A stretch of DNA of 15,982 bases. Origin: an uncultured Clostridia bacterium. GTDB lineage: Bacteria; Bacillota; Clostridia; Christensenellales; Maliibacteriaceae. The stretch is taken from the NCBI GenBank assembly GCA_934613185.1, contig CAKTSO010000030.1, positions 1 through 15,982 of the forward strand, written 5' to 3'. Shown piece after piece: positions 14,528 to 15,982 of the stretch. The number at the start of each line of letters is the position of its first letter. The first letter of the stretch is position 1. The position numbers and the translations under genes were made by a program. Below the pieces are notes generated by a model. It ran no database searches. It was not told the DNA's origin and worked only from the letters and a program-made list of their open reading frames with translations.

Positions 14528-15592
14528 TTACTTGCAGGAAAACTCGTAAACCGTGACGTGATGATATTCCTCGCCCGCGCGAAGAAGCGCATCGGGAAAT
14601 TCGGGCTTGTTGGGGCTGTCGGGATAATACTGCGTCTCCAGGCAGAAGCCGCAGCGGTTTCCGTAGCGCGCGCCATCCTTGCCGAAGGAATCGATAAACG
14701 CACCCGCAAGGCCGTTGGCCGTGTAAAGCTGCACGCCGGGCTTGGTCGTATACACGCGCATGACGCGGCCCTCTTTGGGGTCTTCGACCGTCGCGCAGAG
14801 GCGGTATCCTTCGCCGTTGATGCAGAAGTTGTGATCGTAGCCGTTGCCGATGACAAGCTGTTCTTCGTCCGCGTCGATGTCGCGCCCCAGGGGCTTCGGA
14901 GCGGTGAAGTCGAACGCCGTGCCCTTGACGGGCGCAAGTTCGCCCGTGGGAATCCAGTTTTCGTCGGTGGGAAGATAGTGATCCGCGTTGATCGTCATGA
15001 TGTGATCCATGCAGCTTCCCGAATCGTGCCCGGCGAGGTTGAAATAGCTGTGGTTTGTCAGATTGACGTAGGTATCCCGATCGCTCTTTGCGAAATACTC
15101 GAGGCTTAAGCCGTTATTGTCCGTGATGGAATAGACCATCTTGACATCCACGTTTCCGGGGAAGCCGTTTTCGCGGTCGGGGCTGTGGAGCGTCAGCGTC
15201 AGATGCCGTTCGTCCGTCTCCTCTTCGACGACGTCCCACACGTCCACTCCCCAGGATTTGGGGCCGCCGTGAAGGCTGACGACGGGGCCGTTTTTACCGT
15301 TGTTGCGCACGAGATCGTAGCCTTTGCCGTCAATCTCAAAATGCGCGTCGCCGATGCGGTTTGCATAGCGGCCGACGAGCGCGCCGAAGCTGGCGCGGTT
15401 CCAGGTGTACTCTTCCAATTCGCGGAAGCCGAGCATCACGTCCGCCAAACGGCCGTTTTTGTCCGGAACCATGAGCTTGACGATCGCGCCGCCGACGTTC
15501 AGGATGTCCGCCGAGATCACGCCGTTTGTCAAATGGTACAGCCGCACGTCCTTGCGGTCCTTCCGGCAAATGAATACGCCTCTTGAAGTCAT
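14528..15592 (-). CDS. galM: Aldose 1-epimerase (mutarotase)
   Basis: Interconverts the alpha and beta anomers of glucose or galactose, feeding the Leloir pathway in the cytosol. The 354-residue length is normal. Seen: GRYANRIG at 74-81 and LHGG at 107-110 (substrate-binding His108), LTNHSYFNLAG at 178-188 with H181 as the catalytic acid, NGYDHNF at 250-256 with the sugar-binding Asp253, and CLETQYYPDSPN at 317-328 with E319 as the catalytic base. The ATG at 15592 follows GAGGAC by about eight bases. No galK, galT or galE lies in the window. A partial gene ends 46 bases upstream on the same strand and may share its transcript; a perfect TATAAT in that gap (15616-15621) lacks a -35. Confidence 0.96.
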   Translation of the reverse strand: MTSRGVFICRKDRKDVRLYHLTNGVISADILNVGGAIVKLMVPDKNGRLADVMLGFRELEEYTWNRASFGALVGRYANRIGDAHFEIDGKGYDLVRNNGKNGPVVSLHGGPKSWGVDVWDVVEEETDERHLTLTLHSPDRENGFPGNVDVKMVYSITDNNGLSLEYFAKSDRDTYVNLTNHSYFNLAGHDSGSCMDHIMTINADHYLPTDENWIPTGELAPVKGTAFDFTAPKPLGRDIDADEEQLVIGNGYDHNFCINGEGYRLCATVEDPKEGRVMRVYTTKPGVQLYTANGLAGAFIDSFGKDGARYGNRCGFCLETQYYPDSPNKPEFPDALLRAGEEYHHVTVYEFSCK

Positions 15593-15622
15593 GTAAAAAG
15601 TCCTCTTTTCTGCATATTATAA

Positions 15623-15642
15623 CTGCTTTTTCCCGCAGTTAC
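15623..15642. other. Small hairpin and TATAAT upstream of galM
   Basis: AACTGC and GCAGTT close an 8-base loop and overlap the stop codon of the partial upstream gene (TAA, 15639-15641). On the minus strand TATAAT follows at 15616-15621, but no -35 is recognisable at 16-18 bases and the leader would be very short. The hairpin has no T-run, so it is not a terminator. Confidence 0.25.
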
Positions 15643-15982
15643 TCTTCTTCGGTGGTTTCCGGCGCGGCATCCTGCTGCAGCGCCGCGATCTTTTCCACGA
15701 GCGCGCGGTAGTTCCAGCACATGCCGATATGCGCGTATTTCACGCGCCCGAGCGTCGCGCCCGCGGCGACGGTTCCGCCGTCTGCCACGTCCTGCAAAAT
15801 GCCCGCGGCTTCGGCGTACATATCGGAAAGTGCGCGCACCAGTTCGCTTTGTCGCGCGCCCGAAACGCCGGACAGCGCCTTTTGCGCGTCGGCAAGCTGG
15901 GACGCGATCTCCTTGACGGAGACAAGCGCTTCCTGCTCCGTGATCTCCCCCGCTTCGGCTTTTCGGATCATCGTCATAAGGG
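15639..15982 (-). CDS. Small helical protein of unknown function, possibly cut by the window edge
   Basis: I do not recognise this gene. At least 112 residues are visible, running from an ATG at 15977, but only five bases lie upstream and the frame stays open to the edge, so the true start may lie outside. The product is mostly helix-forming and lacks a signal peptide or membrane segment. It has a Glu/Ala-rich N-terminal part (EAGEITEQEALVSVKEIASQ), a Gly-rich turn (ADGGTVAAGAT) and an acidic end ETTEEE. The single YAHIGMCWNYRAL stretch is the most distinctive motif. It ends 46 bases before galM on the same strand and may be cotranscribed with it. Confidence 0.6.
   Translation of the reverse strand, partial: LMTMIRKAEAGEITEQEALVSVKEIASQLADAQKALSGVSGARQSELVRALSDMYAEAAGILQDVADGGTVAAGATLGRVKYAHIGMCWNYRALVEKIAALQQDAAPETTEEE

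Overview
The window looks like a chromosomal segment of a Gram-positive member of the Clostridia (Bacillota) with GC-rich codon use. The evidence is strong GGAGG-type ribosome binding sites before nearly every gene, a Lgt of Gram-positive type, a YtvI-like permease, a clostridial Tim44-like/zinc-ribbon protein, and a secreted Cthe_2159-like beta-helix protein with a wall-sorting-type tail. I cannot place it below class level. I see no rRNA, tRNA, CRISPR array, transposase or phage gene.

Layout. At the left edge an arginine pair reads leftward: argG (981-2210) then argH (1-887, cut by the edge), driven by a clear sigma-A-type promoter at 2262-2290. Divergent from it is a small membrane zinc-ribbon protein (2551-3180). 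It converges, across a bidirectional terminator at 3194-3227, on a secreted or membrane Ig-like protein that also ends in zinc ribbons (3238-4680). Then come uxaC (4834-6252) and lgt (6320-7306), both leftward, with lgt divergent from an AI-2E/YtvI-type permease (7571-8755). A second leftward block runs from the right edge: a partial small helical protein (15639 to the edge), galM (14528-15592), an 839-residue repetitive surface protein (11691-14210), a class I aminotransferase (10373-11557) and an rRNA m5C methyltransferase of the RsmB/RsmF type (8958-10301). Terminator-like hairpins separate most of these genes, so the leftward block is probably several short transcription units and not one operon.

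How the genes fit together. Most are unrelated housekeeping genes: arginine synthesis, lipoprotein maturation, rRNA methylation, amino-acid metabolism. A loose carbohydrate theme exists: uronate isomerase, aldose 1-epimerase and a surface protein of a family with a described polysaccharide-binding founder.

The least ordinary content is (i) the surface protein, whose beta-helix carries near-identical 357-bp tandem repeats, with a run of about 300 bp in which I see no difference, plus extra single-coil insertions and an atypical PPKSGD sorting-like tail; (ii) three 15-bp direct repeats just upstream of its promoter; and (iii) the convergent pair of transmembrane zinc-ribbon proteins, one of them joining outside Ig-like domains to cytoplasmic zinc ribbons. 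No complete new defence or mobile system is visible.
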